Below are positions 36,777 to 48,354 of a DNA stretch of 64,000 nt, in pieces; position 1 is the stretch's first letter, and each line of letters begins with the position of its first letter. The notes below the pieces were generated by a model. It saw only the letters and a program-made list of their open reading frames with translations. It did not search any database and had not been told where the DNA came from. A program made the translations under genes and the position numbers. This DNA is from Puccinia triticina (lineage: Eukaryota; Basidiomycota; Pucciniomycetes; Pucciniales; Pucciniaceae): positions 4,402,001-4,466,000 of the forward strand of contig NC_070562.1 of the NCBI RefSeq assembly GCF_026914185.1, given 5' to 3'.

Positions 36777-37445
36777 CCTCCCACAGTATCACTACACTCG
36801 ATCCAAAGTTTTAACCATGTGTAATATAAACAAATTAAAAAGAACTGGCAGCTTTTTGGTGTGTGCCCTTAAAATAAATACAAAAACAGATTCAGAGAAA
36901 ACTACTGGGTATGGGTTTCCAAAGAGGTCAAAAATCATGATAATTGAAATATTAGGAACCTCATTGGTCAAGCTTGAGGATCAAGTAAACCTTATCATTG
37001 AATTGGCCTGGTTTCAGCATAGGTATGGCATACATTTACACAGACATTGCACCACACATTTGGTATGATTCCAGTTCTTATAAACTTACCTTGTGGCAGA
37101 CATGAAATTGCCTTCCAACCAGCCTCTAACTGAGATCCAACCAAATCTATGACTGAGTTCAGAGATGGCACTTGCACACAAGTGCTGAGGAAACTCCCAT
37201 GGTGATTCAAATGTGATGGGAAGTCCCCCACTCAAAGTTTTGTGACCTTATTGTTGACATGTGTACGTTTACTAATATCACCTGTACTCCAAATCTCTGA
37301 GTCCGGTGATTTGCACAAAAAAGCGCAGTTCGTGATGCGGAGACTACAGCTGAACAAAATTCTCCACAAGAAGGCCTATATGAGAGTTTCATCCAGCAAA
37401 CACCAAATCATTTACAGAAAATATAAGAATGGAAATAGTGGAAGA
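36777..37445. other. unassigned intergenic DNA
   Basis: No gene or bounded repeat recognised. Confidence 0.3.
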
Positions 37446-37526
37446 TGTTGGAATATATGCTTCAAGCCCCATTTGAGTGGCCAAGCTATATGATCTAATA
37501 TCCAAAAATCACCAGTAAGCCCAACT

Positions 37527-37600
37527 GTGTGTTTAGCTCAGTGGTATAAGAGCAGCTCTCATGAATGTAGAAGGTTGTGGGTTCAAATCCCACAACACAC
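37527..37600 (+). ncRNA. tRNA-like module inside the TRIM 5' LTR
   Basis: 74 nt folding as a tRNA: a 7-bp acceptor stem GTGTGTT/AACACAC with full pairing, a 4-bp D stem GCTC/GAGC, and a 5-bp T stem GTGGG/CCCAC with loop TTCAAAT. The A box TAGCTCAGTGG and B box GGTTCAAATCC match Pol III consensus. The anticodon arm (GCTCT / GTAGA) pairs poorly and lacks T33, so it is unlikely to be a working tRNA. In the 3' LTR the same module has a D-stem change and is split by an insertion. Confidence 0.8.
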
Positions 37601-37928
37601 AATTCTTTTCACCTGGGTAATTTCAACACATTATCAGTACGGATGTTCTCAGTGAATTGAATTAAAGTTGGCTAAACCCTGTGAATACTTGATATTCATG
37701 CTTTCATTTGCATATGCAATATTCAATTTCATGATTGTTATGAATTAATCATTATCTATGATGCATGACACACCTACATGATTTGCATATGCAATATTCA
37801 TAGTTTGTTCATGGTGCATGAAGCAAGGGGGTGTGTTGGAATATATGCTTCAAGCCCCATTTGAGTGGCCAAGCTATATGATCTAATATCCAAAAATCAC
37901 CAGTAAGCCCAACTGTGTGTTTAGCTCA

Positions 37929-38040
37929 CACAGCGGGCAATTGGGTGTCGCACGCAGCCCGCAGCAACACCCGCGTAAAGGGGGTCCCCTTGGCTCAGGT
38001 GTCGCTGCGGGCTGCGTGCGACATCAGATTGCCCGCTGTG
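37929..38040. mobile_element. CACTA-like MITE inserted in the TRIM 3' LTR
   Basis: CACAGCGGGCAAT / ATTGCCCGCTGTG ends with long palindromic arms (GTGTCGC.GCAGCCCGCAGC), flanked by tca on both sides. The 5' LTR is the exact empty site with one tca. It cuts the Pol III A-box region. Confidence 0.85.
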
Positions 38041-38136
38041 TCAGTGGTATAAGAGAAGCTCTCATGAATGTAGAAGGTTGTGGGTTCAAATCCCACAACA
38101 CACAATTCTTTTCACCTGAGTAATTTCAACAGAAGA

Positions 38137-39075
38137 CTTCCTATTGAGCCTGGGAGCCTCCCAGATCTTAATTTACACACTCAAATTCTTAATTTTTGAC
38201 AAAAAGGGAAATGTTTTCCTAACCCTATGGTTCATTAATTACATGTGCACTGCTTGAGTTTTTGATCCAAGTTTATTGAAATCACACAATCCTGGTACCT
38301 CAGATCTAAGTTTCTGCATGTGTTCTTTAGCAAAAAGCACACCTAGCTGTTGAATTTAATCCCCAAACACTTCAATGAGCACCTTGGATTGACCCCCCAG
38401 CCCGTGCCGCCGCAACACGCAAAAAGGGATCGGTCATTTTGGAAATCAAGGAGGGCCTAATCAATTCATTAGGGCAGCTCCAGGGAGGGGGTAGGACAAA
38501 AACGGATCTCCTGGGGGGGGGGGGGCTTTGAGCCCACCACCCCCTCCTTAAATACCCCAAAGCCTTTGACACAATCCACACACACATCACACCCGTTGCC
38601 GTCTGTTGAGCTGTTGGATCTTCACTCCCGCCGTTTCTACCCCAACCGCCTCCGCCTTGGTGGTGCCACAAACCTCCAAACTCACCTACCCCAGCTTGAC
38701 ATACCGACAACCAATCAGCCACTAAACCAGACCCTGGCAGCCACTCCGCATCTCAATGGCCACATGCATCATACTACGCTGGCAGTGTTTCACCCCTGCG
38801 TTCGCGGACCATTTGTGAGTCTTTGTCTTCGCTCGGCTTCCAATTAGCTACATCTGTACAAAAAACTAACCCACCCTCTGTTTGCCAGAATAACCTGCTC
38901 AAGTTGCTGGACGAGGACGCTAAAGCAGGCTGCAGTCAACTGCTGAGCCATCCACCACCCCATTGGATCAAGAAACAAGCGGCCCCGACCAAGCCCATTC
39001 TCCACCTGCCCTCCAAGGACGACCAACAAGCTAGCCCAACCACCCGCAAAGGACAGCCCGAGCCACCCGCCCTCC
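38137..39075. other. unassigned DNA
   Basis: G run near 38512-38523. 38560-39075 is C-rich and might be 5' flank or UTR of the serine dehydratase fragment; no domain recognised. Confidence 0.3.
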
Positions 39076-39351
39076 TTGGCCCTCTCTCTGTTCCATTCCC
39101 AGCCCCATCCGACCGAGCCGGCGAAGGAGGAGGACGACGTGCTGCCGGAGTACCTCCACTCGGAAGCCCTCCCCGCCTTGACCAGAAAGCCAGCAGACGA
39201 GAAACATGCCGTTGTCAGCACCTTTGACCTCTTCTCCATCGGCATCGGGCCCTCCTCCTCACACACCGTTGGGCCAATGAGGGCCACTAAAATCTTCAAT
39301 AACAACCTCAAGGAGGCCGGCGTCCTGGATTGCGTCAAAACTCTCAAAGTC
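39076..39351 (+). pseudogene. L-serine dehydratase N-terminal fragment
   Basis: Encodes the start of L-serine ammonia-lyase (serine to pyruvate plus ammonia, normally a cytosolic or mitochondrial Fe-S or PLP-type enzyme). The hallmark N-terminal motif [20 protein letters not shown] is followed by [11 protein letters not shown] and about 15 more residues. The frame then runs into unrelated sequence and a stop, so only about 50 of several hundred expected residues remain. A transporter-like fragment follows 250 bp downstream. Recognition of the motif is strong; how the fragment arose is not visible. Confidence 0.75.
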
Positions 39352-39589
39352 GCACTCTGTTCGTCCCCTCCCTCTCTCCTCATTCACTTCCTCACTCAGT
39401 TATGCACTGCAGCTGACATTAGGACCTGTCTTTTCCCGTGGTGCTCTGGGAGGACCATTGCAATTGTCCGTTCAGATCCACCTCCCACTTAAACTTGATC
39501 ACTCCACAACCACTAACCTCTTGCTTTCTGTAGATTCCTTCATCAATGGTCAGTCTTCTACCCCCAACCATTGTACTGCCTTCTCATCT

Positions 39590-39739
39590 CACAGCCTTAA
39601 CCTCATCCTAACTACATGGAAAGCCTTTGGGATCTTCACGAACGCCGCTGGGGCCAATATCCAATGGTGGATTGACCCGTTGGGTGCAATGCTTATCTCC
39701 CTTGCCCTCATCATCCTGTGGGGTGTCAGCATCACTTGA
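39590..39739 (+). pseudogene. cation diffusion facilitator (CDF) fragment
   Basis: About 40 residues reading KAFGIFTNAAG, then WWIDPLGAMLISLALIILW, resembling a transmembrane segment of CDF heavy-metal efflux proteins, where WWIDP precedes a membrane helix. It lacks the rest of the transporter and ends at a stop (39737-39739). The preceding frame from 39458 is not family-like. Same strand as the serine dehydratase piece, so it may be part of a composite captured segment. Confidence 0.55.
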
Positions 39740-41767
39740 GAAGTCCGTCCCCTTCCTCCCTTCTTATTCTCCCTAGCCATCTCACGCTCTGATGGTTGAT
39801 CCTCTTTCCCCCTCACTCTTGGAAGTGATGGCGGTTATTGAAGATGTTCTAATGTTTTTATCTTGTTACTGCTGCCGTTACTGGTAAGGGTTGTGCATTA
39901 CCAATAATTTTTTCTCCCTTTTTTCTTTTGTGCAAATATGGTTTTTTCCTGCAGGTGGGTGGTGATTTGGACTTGATTCCTTGAAGGGAGTAGTTTACAT
40001 TGAGTTCAACACAATCATGACTGTTGAGCAGAAATAACAAAGTGAGAAGAAATAACAAATCCTGTAAAACCACTATGTTTTGATACATGTGTTTTCAGTC
40101 ATACCTGTTTCATCAATTCAAAGGTAATGATACAAGTACTCCTGAGTCAATCATAATACATTAGTTTTTGGATTTTCTTAATCTTCAGTTTAAAAATGGG
40201 CTGTGTCATGAGGTCATTTAGTTTTAAACAGTGGGTCAGTGTGAACAAAGGTTTGTTTAATGTAAAGGGGAAGAACAAGTGTGGTAAGAGGCAAGAGTGG
40301 TGATGAATGTTTGGTCTGTACCTGGATTCATACCCCAACCAAGGTGGTGCTGGCACCACTTTGCTTGTTTCTGTGGACTGACAGATGATGCCAATTGGCC
40401 CAGTCTGATTCCGGTTTTTGTTTTCTCAAGCTGTGGTGCCCTGGTGGCCCCTTTGAGGAATCTGACCTTTCATTGGCCCCATCCAAGTTCATGAGCAGTA
40501 GATATTCACATTTTCCATTAGCACCAAAGAGTAGCGGGTCTCTTGCCCCCTACTTATTATAATAAAGTCCAAATCACCACCCACCTGCAGGAAAAAATCA
40601 TATTGGCACAAAAGAAAAAAGGGAGAAAAAACTATTGGTAATGCACAACCTTTACCAGTAACGGCAGCAGTAACAAGACAAAAACATTAGAACATCTTTA
40701 GTGTTATTGTATGAGTCCAGTGTTTTCCCAATCCAAGTGTTCACATTTCTTGCGGGTTGGGTAAAATGAAAATCTTGTGTGGTTCACTACATTCAAACCC
40801 AACAGAAAGAGGCTTTTTAAAGATTTTGACTTGAGAAAAATCAAAGTGGTTGGGTCCAACCCCCCCCTCAAAAAAAAAAACAAAGGAAAGAAAGAAAGAA
40901 AAAGAGAAATAAAAATTATAAAAGAATAATAATAATAATGGCTAAGCTGTCACTGGACTAAAACTGAAAGAGGAGCTGAGAAGGACCAAGGAAATACATG
41001 CAATGACCAGGATGGCCTCTGGAAGGTAAGATATTGGTGATCTGATGACTGGGGCTAGAAGTTAGCGGGTACTAAGATGGGAAAAGTTCCCCAAAACCTG
41101 CAGCGGCGTAGCCGCCTTGGCCTCTAGTAGGTGTCCTAATTTAGGATTTAGAGGGGCATCTAGAGCTCTCTAAATGACGACGGGAAGTCATCCAGTTAGG
41201 CAATGACGGCGGGCACTGCAAGACCTCCGAATGTTTTGCCTGCAAATACAGAGGGGCTTCAATAGGTTGGTTGCGTAACATGTTTCCAAACTTTTCCCGC
41301 TGTGATCTTACGAGCATACACTTTATCTGAATTATGAGTTCTTCAACATCGATATCGATCTGCATTTGTATTGACAGAGCGCTTATTTACTGCGGAAGCC
41401 GTCATCCTCCGCAGAGATCCCATCAGCTATTTCTTGGACTGATGGCCTAACATGTCTCCAAATGTTTCCCGCTGTGATCTTATCAGCATACACCTTATCT
41501 AAAATATCAGTGCTTTAACCTCAATATTTTCTAATTTACGTACTGATAGAGGGCTGATTTGGCGCGGAAGCTGTTGTGCTTCGGGCAGACATCTTGCCTA
41601 TTTCTATGATTGACAGCTTAAACATGATTGAACCCAGGCTATACTCTGTTTCAGCGAGAAGATATATTCTGAGCGAGTGTCTCCTGCTAAAGATGTGATC
41701 TATAAATTGCGGTCTTCCGGAACAAAATCAGCTACTGAAAACCAAATCTTGCTCAATAAGTTTTGGT
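39740..41767. other. spacer with a large inverted repeat and a tandem duplication
   Basis: 39843-39979 and 40562-40700 are inverted copies (GATGTTCTAATGTTTTT..., GGTGGGTGGTGATTTGGACTT). 41275-41420 and 41450-41600 are imperfect direct copies (TTCCCGCTGTGATCTTA, AGCATACAC.TTATCT). A-rich simple sequence lies at 40870-40940. No gene recognised. Confidence 0.55.
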
Positions 41768-43234
41768 ATGCTTAACACCCCAGGGGCCATGGGTATTGGC
41801 ATCGCAGAGCATGTATCTTTTCAAAATCATGATCTATCAGAATTTTTTCTACCATCTGCTGGTATAATTCCACTGCCGTCGACCATCTTCTATTGTCACA
41901 AATCTCTCAGTTTTGAACCTCACCGCAGTGAGGAACAGACGCGCCACACACTCATTCAACGGATCAAAGCCCTCAACCTTGAGCCTTAATTTGGCAACGG
42001 TTCGCGAGCAGAGGCGAAAGCTGTTTCCCCATTTATTGAAAGGCTCAAATCTCGCAAATTTAAACCTAGCCATGAGAACGGGTCGAGGAGGCAGGAGGAG
42101 ACGGTCCCTGAGTCCGCACTTCTTCTAGCCGGCGGGCGCTCAAGCCACTTGAGCCTTTATCACCATAATCCCACAAAGATTATCAAGGAAACATACCAAG
42201 AGGAATTAGATTTTTATACTCATTTGGCACCCAAACTCGATACCTTGTTAGAAGAACCTTATAGGGGCAGTTGGAGACCTTCAATTCATAGTTGGGAAAA
42301 ATCTTTAGTGAAAAGAGTGCGCACCTTCTTTCCTTACTCATGTGATTGCATGTCAAAACTGATTTGCCTGTTTGATCAAAAATTTATCAACTGAAATTTT
42401 ACCAAACAAGGGCGGAAGGGATCAAGCTTTTATTGTTTTAGAGAATATAGCTCCAGTATCCCTTGAAAGAAATGTTAGTGAAGACCCTGAATACTTTTGG
42501 CATCCTAATATACTGGATATTAAGTTGGGAAGAAGACTTTATGGGGATAAATCAAAGCCTCTCACCATAGTCCGTAAAAAACGACTTGCAATTACGACTA
42601 CGTCAAATGAGTTTGGTATGCGTCTAACTGGTGCTCAGGTAATTGATTTCTCCCATCTCAAAATGTTTTTTTCTTTTTTTTTCATAATGAATACACTAGC
42701 ATTTCCAGCTAGTTTATGAAACTTATGTAGATTATTCTTGACTTTATACAACCAAAATAGATATGGGACAATAGTCAACAAAAATATGAAGCAATTCCAA
42801 AAACATATGGTCATTATATTCAGAAAGAAGATTTGCCTCAGAAATTCAATCATATGTTTCCAGTATCTGATATAGGTTCAAGTCATGATGAGGAGAGTCA
42901 ACTGAGAAGCTCCCTGGGTGGTTTACCCAAAGAGATGGTGAAAAGGGTTCTTGAATCCCTTATTCACCAAACAAAGATCTTGATCAAGAATGTGTCCAAG
43001 TTTAAGTGGCGTTCATATAACACCAGTTTGTTAGTTGTTTATGAAGGAGACATTGAAAGAATGAAAACTATGGATATAGGATCTTCAACACAACAAACCC
43101 AAAAACTTTCTGATGTCAGACTGATTGACTTTGCTCATGCTAGTGAAGCTGATACAACAGACTCAGGAATAAACCTAGGTCTACAAAGTATTCTTAATCT
43201 TTTTGAAAACCTTTCTCTTCAGCTCTCCAATTAG
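41768..43234 (+). pseudogene. inositol polyphosphate multikinase (IPMK / Arg82-like)
   Basis: Kinase that phosphorylates inositol trisphosphate and higher species in nuclear and cytosolic signalling. Exons that join in frame: about 41768-42316, 42411-42638, 42761-43234. Motifs: LLLAGGRSSHLSL (ATP-site Gly-rich start), KIIKETYQEELDFY, FIVLENI, HPNILDIKLGRRLYGD (the PxxxDxKxG signature), TTSNEFGMRLTGAQ, and near the end VRLIDFAHAS (DFA metal-binding region). The C-terminus and both introns look intact. A TAA at 41987-41989 interrupts the N-terminal frame, and no ATG lies between it and the Gly-rich motif. Either the gene is broken at that codon or a 5' exon joins downstream of it. Recognition of the family is strong, gene status uncertain. 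Confidence 0.75.
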
Positions 43235-44539
43235 TTCATCACTACAAGAAGTAGAAAACTACAAATACTTTCCATGTAGTCAAAAATAATTTCCAGGGAA
43301 TGTTGGTCACTTCCCTCATTTATCCTATTTCCCACATATCTATTGAAGTCAGCATCTAGAGGTTCATTTTTACACCCTCAATTTCACATGTGATATATCC
43401 TGAAGAGTAAAAAAGTGACTGTGAATTTTATTTAATCAAATGTACAAAAGCCCAAAATGAAACTTTGGAGGACTTCCTGTTGATCAATAGAAAACAGACC
43501 GTTTTCTATTTTCTATTTCTTAGCATAGAAACTACTTTTGCACCCCTTTGAAAATAGAAATCAGAATTTACCTGGTATTCTAAACTGAAGGGAATTCCTC
43601 CATTTATTCTTTGTGATTCCCATGTTACAATCATAAATTCCCCAACAATATTCATATATATCTCTTCCAAATAAAAAAAAGCAAAAACAGAAAATAATAA
43701 TTTTCAGACTGGTTCACATGTTTTTTTTTTGCTGAGAACAAAGAGGTAACTTGCAAACTTGCAAGCCATGGCCAATGTGTCCAACCAACAGTCAAAAATT
43801 CAACAGGATCCCAGTAATGGCTGATATGGGGTATTGTATTGTTTTTCCCATACATAAGAATTTGATACCATGTATTGTATAAAAAAAAGTGATACATTAC
43901 CCCATATTGTATTGAAAAAATAATACAGTGTAGATCCCCCCCCCCCCCAATACACAGAGTATTAGATTGTCAAAGACCCAATACATGTGTATTGGATTGG
44001 CAAACCACTAGTACCATCCCTGATCCCCAACCTTTGGGGCCAAAGTTTCATACTCAGACTGCTTTTTTTACATATTTTCCTGCAGGATAAACCACAAATA
44101 AGGTGATTGGTCAATCTCTACATCCAAATATAACAAACGGTTCCATCACCCATTGACCCTACCCTTGGAGTGCCATGTGCCAAGCTTGTTTGATGGAACT
44201 AGCCATCTAGTCAAACTTCAAAATCACCGCTGTGAAGCCTTCAATGTGAAGCCAGCAAAGAGAATCAGTACTGGAGGGATCTCTCTTTGGCCCAGTATCC
44301 CCAGCAACGGACCAATCTATTGAGTCAACCACCAACTCTCAACAGGGCCAGCTTACCCACTCTCAACAGGGCCAGCTTACCCACTCTCAACAGGGCCAGC
44401 TTACCCACTCTCAACAAAGCGGTCCTTGTTTAGATTCAACCTCTGGCCGCCCCGAGGTTCCAATCAGGATTGACTTCATCTTCTTTTTCCCCGCTTCCCC
44501 CCACCTTCTCCTAGCAACTCTTACAAGCAAGGAACCCTC
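43235..44539. other. unassigned DNA with simple repeats
   Basis: C run near 43938-43948 with AATACA-rich words around it. 44331-44415 holds about 3.5 copies of a 24-bp unit (CCACTCTCAACAGGGCCAGC + TTAC). No gene recognised. Confidence 0.5.
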
Positions 44540-45580
44540 ATCTCTGATCCCCCACCATACATAAAAATCAGCCCTGATGTGGGTAATTTGATTGTAAATT
44601 GGCCAACTCATAATTACAATGTTGGTAGCTTCAAAGCTGCTGTGATTTCCTTGATTTGAAACAATGAAGACAAGGACACTGAAATCTTTGTTCAGGAACT
44701 TGAGGACAATGGGAAGATCACTTGGTACTTGATCATCCCACATGGAGGCCCCTCTGCAGAAGCCCAGAAAAGCAACTTGACTCTCTGGAAATATTCAGGC
44801 AATTCCTCATGGCTGCCAAGGGTACTGCAGAAAATAACCAGACTCTCTGTCAATTAGTGCAGCAAGATACCAATTTCATTGCTAACGTAAGTGTTATTTT
44901 TTTCTACTTGAAGCTGCTATGACTCATTATCTCTATTTTTGGACAAATTACAGAAAGTACCAGCATACAAACACTTCAAGACAGATTGCAATGGCGGAGC
45001 CTCAATTTCTACTGCAAATCCCACCAATGAACTCCCTCAAGGTGCCCGGTCAGCCACCTCTACTGTCAAATTGGTCAACTAGCTCAATGATATTCACGGC
45101 CCCGCGCAGCACCTCACTAGAAGTCATGAAGGCCATGTTTACATCAATATGGAAAACCCCAATCTTTATTTTCACTTGAATGTGGTTCAAGGAACCTTGT
45201 GGGCCAGGGCAATTGTAAGTTTAATTGTTTTTGAAATTTTTGATTATTTACACTGATCTGACTGTGCCTTTTGAAGAAAAAAATCCTCTAGTAACCCTGT
45301 GCCTGGTTCTTCCAAAGTCAAACCAGTTCCAGTACAAGACCAAGGGGGATGAAACACTGCGCCCGCCTCCCCTTGCTTCATTGGCACCGGTCCCAGTTGA
45401 AAATCCATGTAACTTCCCCGCAATGTTCTTCAGCCCAATGAACATGCCAACCACCTCAATGAATATGCCCACTGCCAAAGCTCCAATGACCCATGTTGTA
45501 TTTTTTATTGAATTAATCTGTGATTATATCACCTATATTTATGTTGGTGCCAAACAGGGCCTAACTCTTATTTAAAATTT
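44540..45580 (+). pseudogene. unidentified broken gene, possibly repeated-family protein
   Basis: Discontinuous protein-like stretches in one direction: VGSFKAAVIS, ELEDNGKITWYLIIPHG (about 44690-44740), then NDIHGPAQHLTRSHEGHVYI and LYFHLNVVQGTLWARAI (about 45080-45220), then KGDETLRPPPLASLAPVP and a Met/Pro-rich tail (45330-45500). Stops at about 44656 and 45079 interrupt them. I do not recognise a family. Possible introns at 44888 and 45216 (GTAAGT). A decayed gene or transposon-derived ORF are both possible. Confidence 0.4.
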
Positions 45581-45951
45581 ATGTTGTTGAACCTCAATTG
45601 AATCTGCAGCCAGGAGTCTGGATTGCTTCAGACTAATTCATCCTTGCTGGACTCAGCCAGAGGCCATCTGCCATCAACTCCTCATTAATGATCTCTCCTG
45701 GTGATGCGCACGTGGGAGCTCGAGCTGGGAAGACAATGTAAGACCTGCACATGACATGGGCTCTGGATATACACCCACAAGCTTGTTCGTAGTCCTGGGA
45801 TAGACATTGATCTACTGATCTAGTCATCCCAAACCTACCACTCTCTCTTCCAGCCAATAATTTATGCACAACTCTAGCAGGGCACTGGCGCTATTCTTCT
45901 GCTAATGGTTTGCGTTCCACTTCCCAGAGCCTTTTCAGGGATGTGCGAGAA
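45581..45951. other. 3' flank of the minus-strand hydrolase gene
   Basis: No gene recognised; contains the probable 3' UTR of the hydrolase at 45952-47946. Confidence 0.35.
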
Positions 45952-47946
45952 TCACAGACGACTAGGGCGCTTAGGCGCAGAGGAAGCATGGGAATCGATC
46001 CACTTTCCGAGGACAGCGGAGACATGATCGCGACAGACAGGATCCTTCCGAACGCCGCGGCACCCGATCAGCATTATTGAGCACAAGCGCAGAAGAGGGG
46101 GCGCCGACTTTACCTGGTGCATGAAGTGGTTCCCGCCGCGGACGACATGCGAGCTCAGATTGGCCCCGGGGAACAAGGCCGCTTTGGAGCTCTCGGTGAA
46201 CAGCTCCGGCGGGAAGGCCGTGTCGGCCGAGGCGCCGAGATACAGACACGGGATGTCCGCTGGATATGTCGCCGGCAGACGCGCCGCTGGAAGACCACGA
46301 ACACCCAAAGTCCGGCACACGTTTCAGCGGGTCTTTGTATACTGCAGACTGGTCCAAAAGAAACGGCTCGCCTTGCTCATCCCTGTGATCTATCTCGCGC
46401 GTCTGCAGAAAACAGACACAAATTAGCTCACTCTCGTTATGGCCAAGTTCCGCAGGGGCACAGAGACTTGCTTTGTACCAGCTCAAAGGGCCGAGCAGTC
46501 CGCCTTTCTCAAACTCATCCAAGAAGTAGCTGATTTCCTATACGAATTCGGGTAGGATGTGAGTTCAACAAAAAAACAAGGGGCGCTGATGATGAAAGCT
46601 ATAATCGGGGGGTGAGCGTACCGGGTCCTGAACGTCGATCTTCTCGAACTGGTCGCGGATCTCATTGACTTGTCGTTGGAGGACATCCTTCCCAACGAAC
46701 GACTGCTCCTTCAAGCTTGCAAACCGGTCCAGGAGGGGCCTCTCCAGGCCGCGATCGGTGTGCAAATAGAGCAGGAGCAGCACCGTCCTGCGGTATCGGT
46801 GGATCTCCTCGCTGTGCTCTGGCGACATGAAGTACAGCTGGTAGCTACATCCCCCCTTTGGTCAATTCTCCCTTTTTTTCTTTTTGATATGTAAGCACTC
46901 ATAACTTGACAGGAAATTACCCAAGATGTGGGAGACGCTGCTGGATGATTCTCTCGAAGTCTGGAGGCGATTCTCCGCGCTTAGCAGGCCGAGAGGGCGG
47001 GACACATATCCTATTGATTGATTGGCCATAGTCAGTCACTCTTGGTCCTGCAACAAGCCAGAGTGGGGATGGATGATGGACTACACACGTTGCCCAGCAT
47101 ATGACTTTCTCCGGGAAGTACTGGACGAACCGGAACGCGAGCGCGGATCCCCTACACCGAAGACAACCAGAGTGTTCAGCTCTTTGCTTAAGAGAGAAAA
47201 AGAGAAGACCTGGTCGAAGGCGGGCTGACCAGTCATGTCCCACGACAACAACCTTCTCTATGTTCTCGTGCTCGAGGATTTCGGACAGCGCTTTGCAGCT
47301 GTTGAGCTTGGAGTATGCCTGGACGTCAGCCGGCTTGGACTGTCCCGATGGCCATGGCACAGAGGATCGGGGCCCAGTTGTGCAAAGCAGGAGCCCGTCA
47401 GGTTTTGCTGAACTGTCTATGTAGGTGGCCGATGAGAAGCGCTTACACTCCCGCCGTAGCTGGATTTGACCAGGGAAACAGCGCTCAGTTTTGGGGGAAC
47501 GGACAGCTGTGCAGGTAAGAGAGTAGATACCCCAGCAGATCAGGTGCGATGGCCCGATAGCCGCGCCTGGCGAGATCACAGATCTGGTACCTCCAACCGT
47601 ACGCCCTGCGGGATATAGAATGCAGGATCAGAGCTGACTCGGAAAAAGAGAGTTGGAAACACGCGACTCACAAGTCGGGCTGGATGGAAGTGCGGAGAGC
47701 GTGCAGGATGGTCAGCCCGAGGCCGATTGAGTTGGAGAAGAGCAAGACTGACGAAGCCGTGCAAGAGCAAGACGACCGTTGCCGGATGGCCGTCCAAGGA
47801 ATGGTCGATATACGCTAGCAAGACACACGTTAGTTCCTGGAGGCCGAGGCTGGGGCAGTGGGTGAGGGGACTGCACAGTATCGGTGTCCTGCGCGGACCA
47901 CGAGGCTCTTGCGGCTGAAGCTTGCCGGGGCCAGTGGGGTCGCCAT
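45952..47946 (-). CDS. epoxide-hydrolase-like alpha/beta hydrolase, 13 exons, intact
   Basis: Intact paralogue of 13064-15178, about 358 residues, predicted to hydrolyse epoxides or similar substrates in the cytosol (no signal peptide seen). Exons (minus): 47946-47877, 47814-47753, 47679-47672, 47605-47531, 47459-47447, 47339-47230, 47151-47089, 47010-46921, 46844-46622, 46537-46472, 46402-46372, 46286-46114, 46044-45952. All phases join without a stop. Motifs: LLHGF+PDL, APDLLGYGG, VGHDWGS (nucleophile Asp), SWYK lid-type motif, DIPCLYLGAS, and GGNHF (catalytic His). It keeps 8-nt (CCCGACTT) and 13-nt microexons. The introns after exons 10 and 11 start GCAAGT and GCGAGC, where the paralogue has GT. 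Substrate is not predictable from sequence. It lies just downstream of V-ATPase F on the same strand but about 400 bp apart. Confidence 0.87.
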
Positions 47947-48354
47947 CTTCTCCGCGCTCGGCTGGTTGTTTGCTGGTTTTTTGGGGGTCGATTGCCGAGT
48001 TGGGGGATGACGTCACCGCCCGATGGCTGCCGCGCGGTGCATTCTCTCGGCAAGCTCCCCAGGGTTTTTTACTCTAGGTTCACACTGTGTAGCCCTAGTC
48101 GACATTGCTGAAGGATGGCCACCCAGCTTGGCTGCTTGGTGCCATACTCGATTGATGGGAGCTCAATAGATCCTTGTGGATATCAGTCGATGGTCTCTGG
48201 TTTTTCTGAGAATGTCCGTGAAGAGGATGTAATGGGTGTGTGCAGTTCTTATCAAGTGGGTGTTTTACACAAGCAGACTAGCACTGCTGCTATTTACTTC
48301 ACAACAACGAAACTGAAGGAGAGAGAGAGAGAGAGGTTGGTTGGTTGGTGGGGT

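Larger units (their letters stand above)
37446..38131 (+). mobile_element. TRIM (miniature LTR retrotransposon) with tRNA-like LTRs
   Basis: Two 183-bp direct LTRs, TGTT...AACA, at 37446-37628 and 37834-38131 (the latter interrupted by a 112-bp insertion plus its 3-bp duplication). They differ at two positions. Exact 5-bp target duplication gaaga at 37441-37445 and 38132-38136. The 205-bp interior has TTATCAGTACGG just after the 5' LTR (possible primer-binding site) and AAGCAAGGGGG just before the 3' LTR (polypurine tract). It has no coding capacity, so reverse transcription and integration would be supplied in trans. LTR similarity implies recent insertion. Confidence 0.88.

Noticed and set aside
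37527..37600. A functional tRNA gene
   Set aside because: The anticodon arm mispairs and lacks T33, and the module lies in an LTR with an identical context in the second LTR.
46287..46330. A 34-nt GT-AG intron in the intact hydrolase
   Set aside because: The paralogue's intron position and phase show the real intron starts further upstream with a GC donor; a 34-nt intron would be implausibly short.
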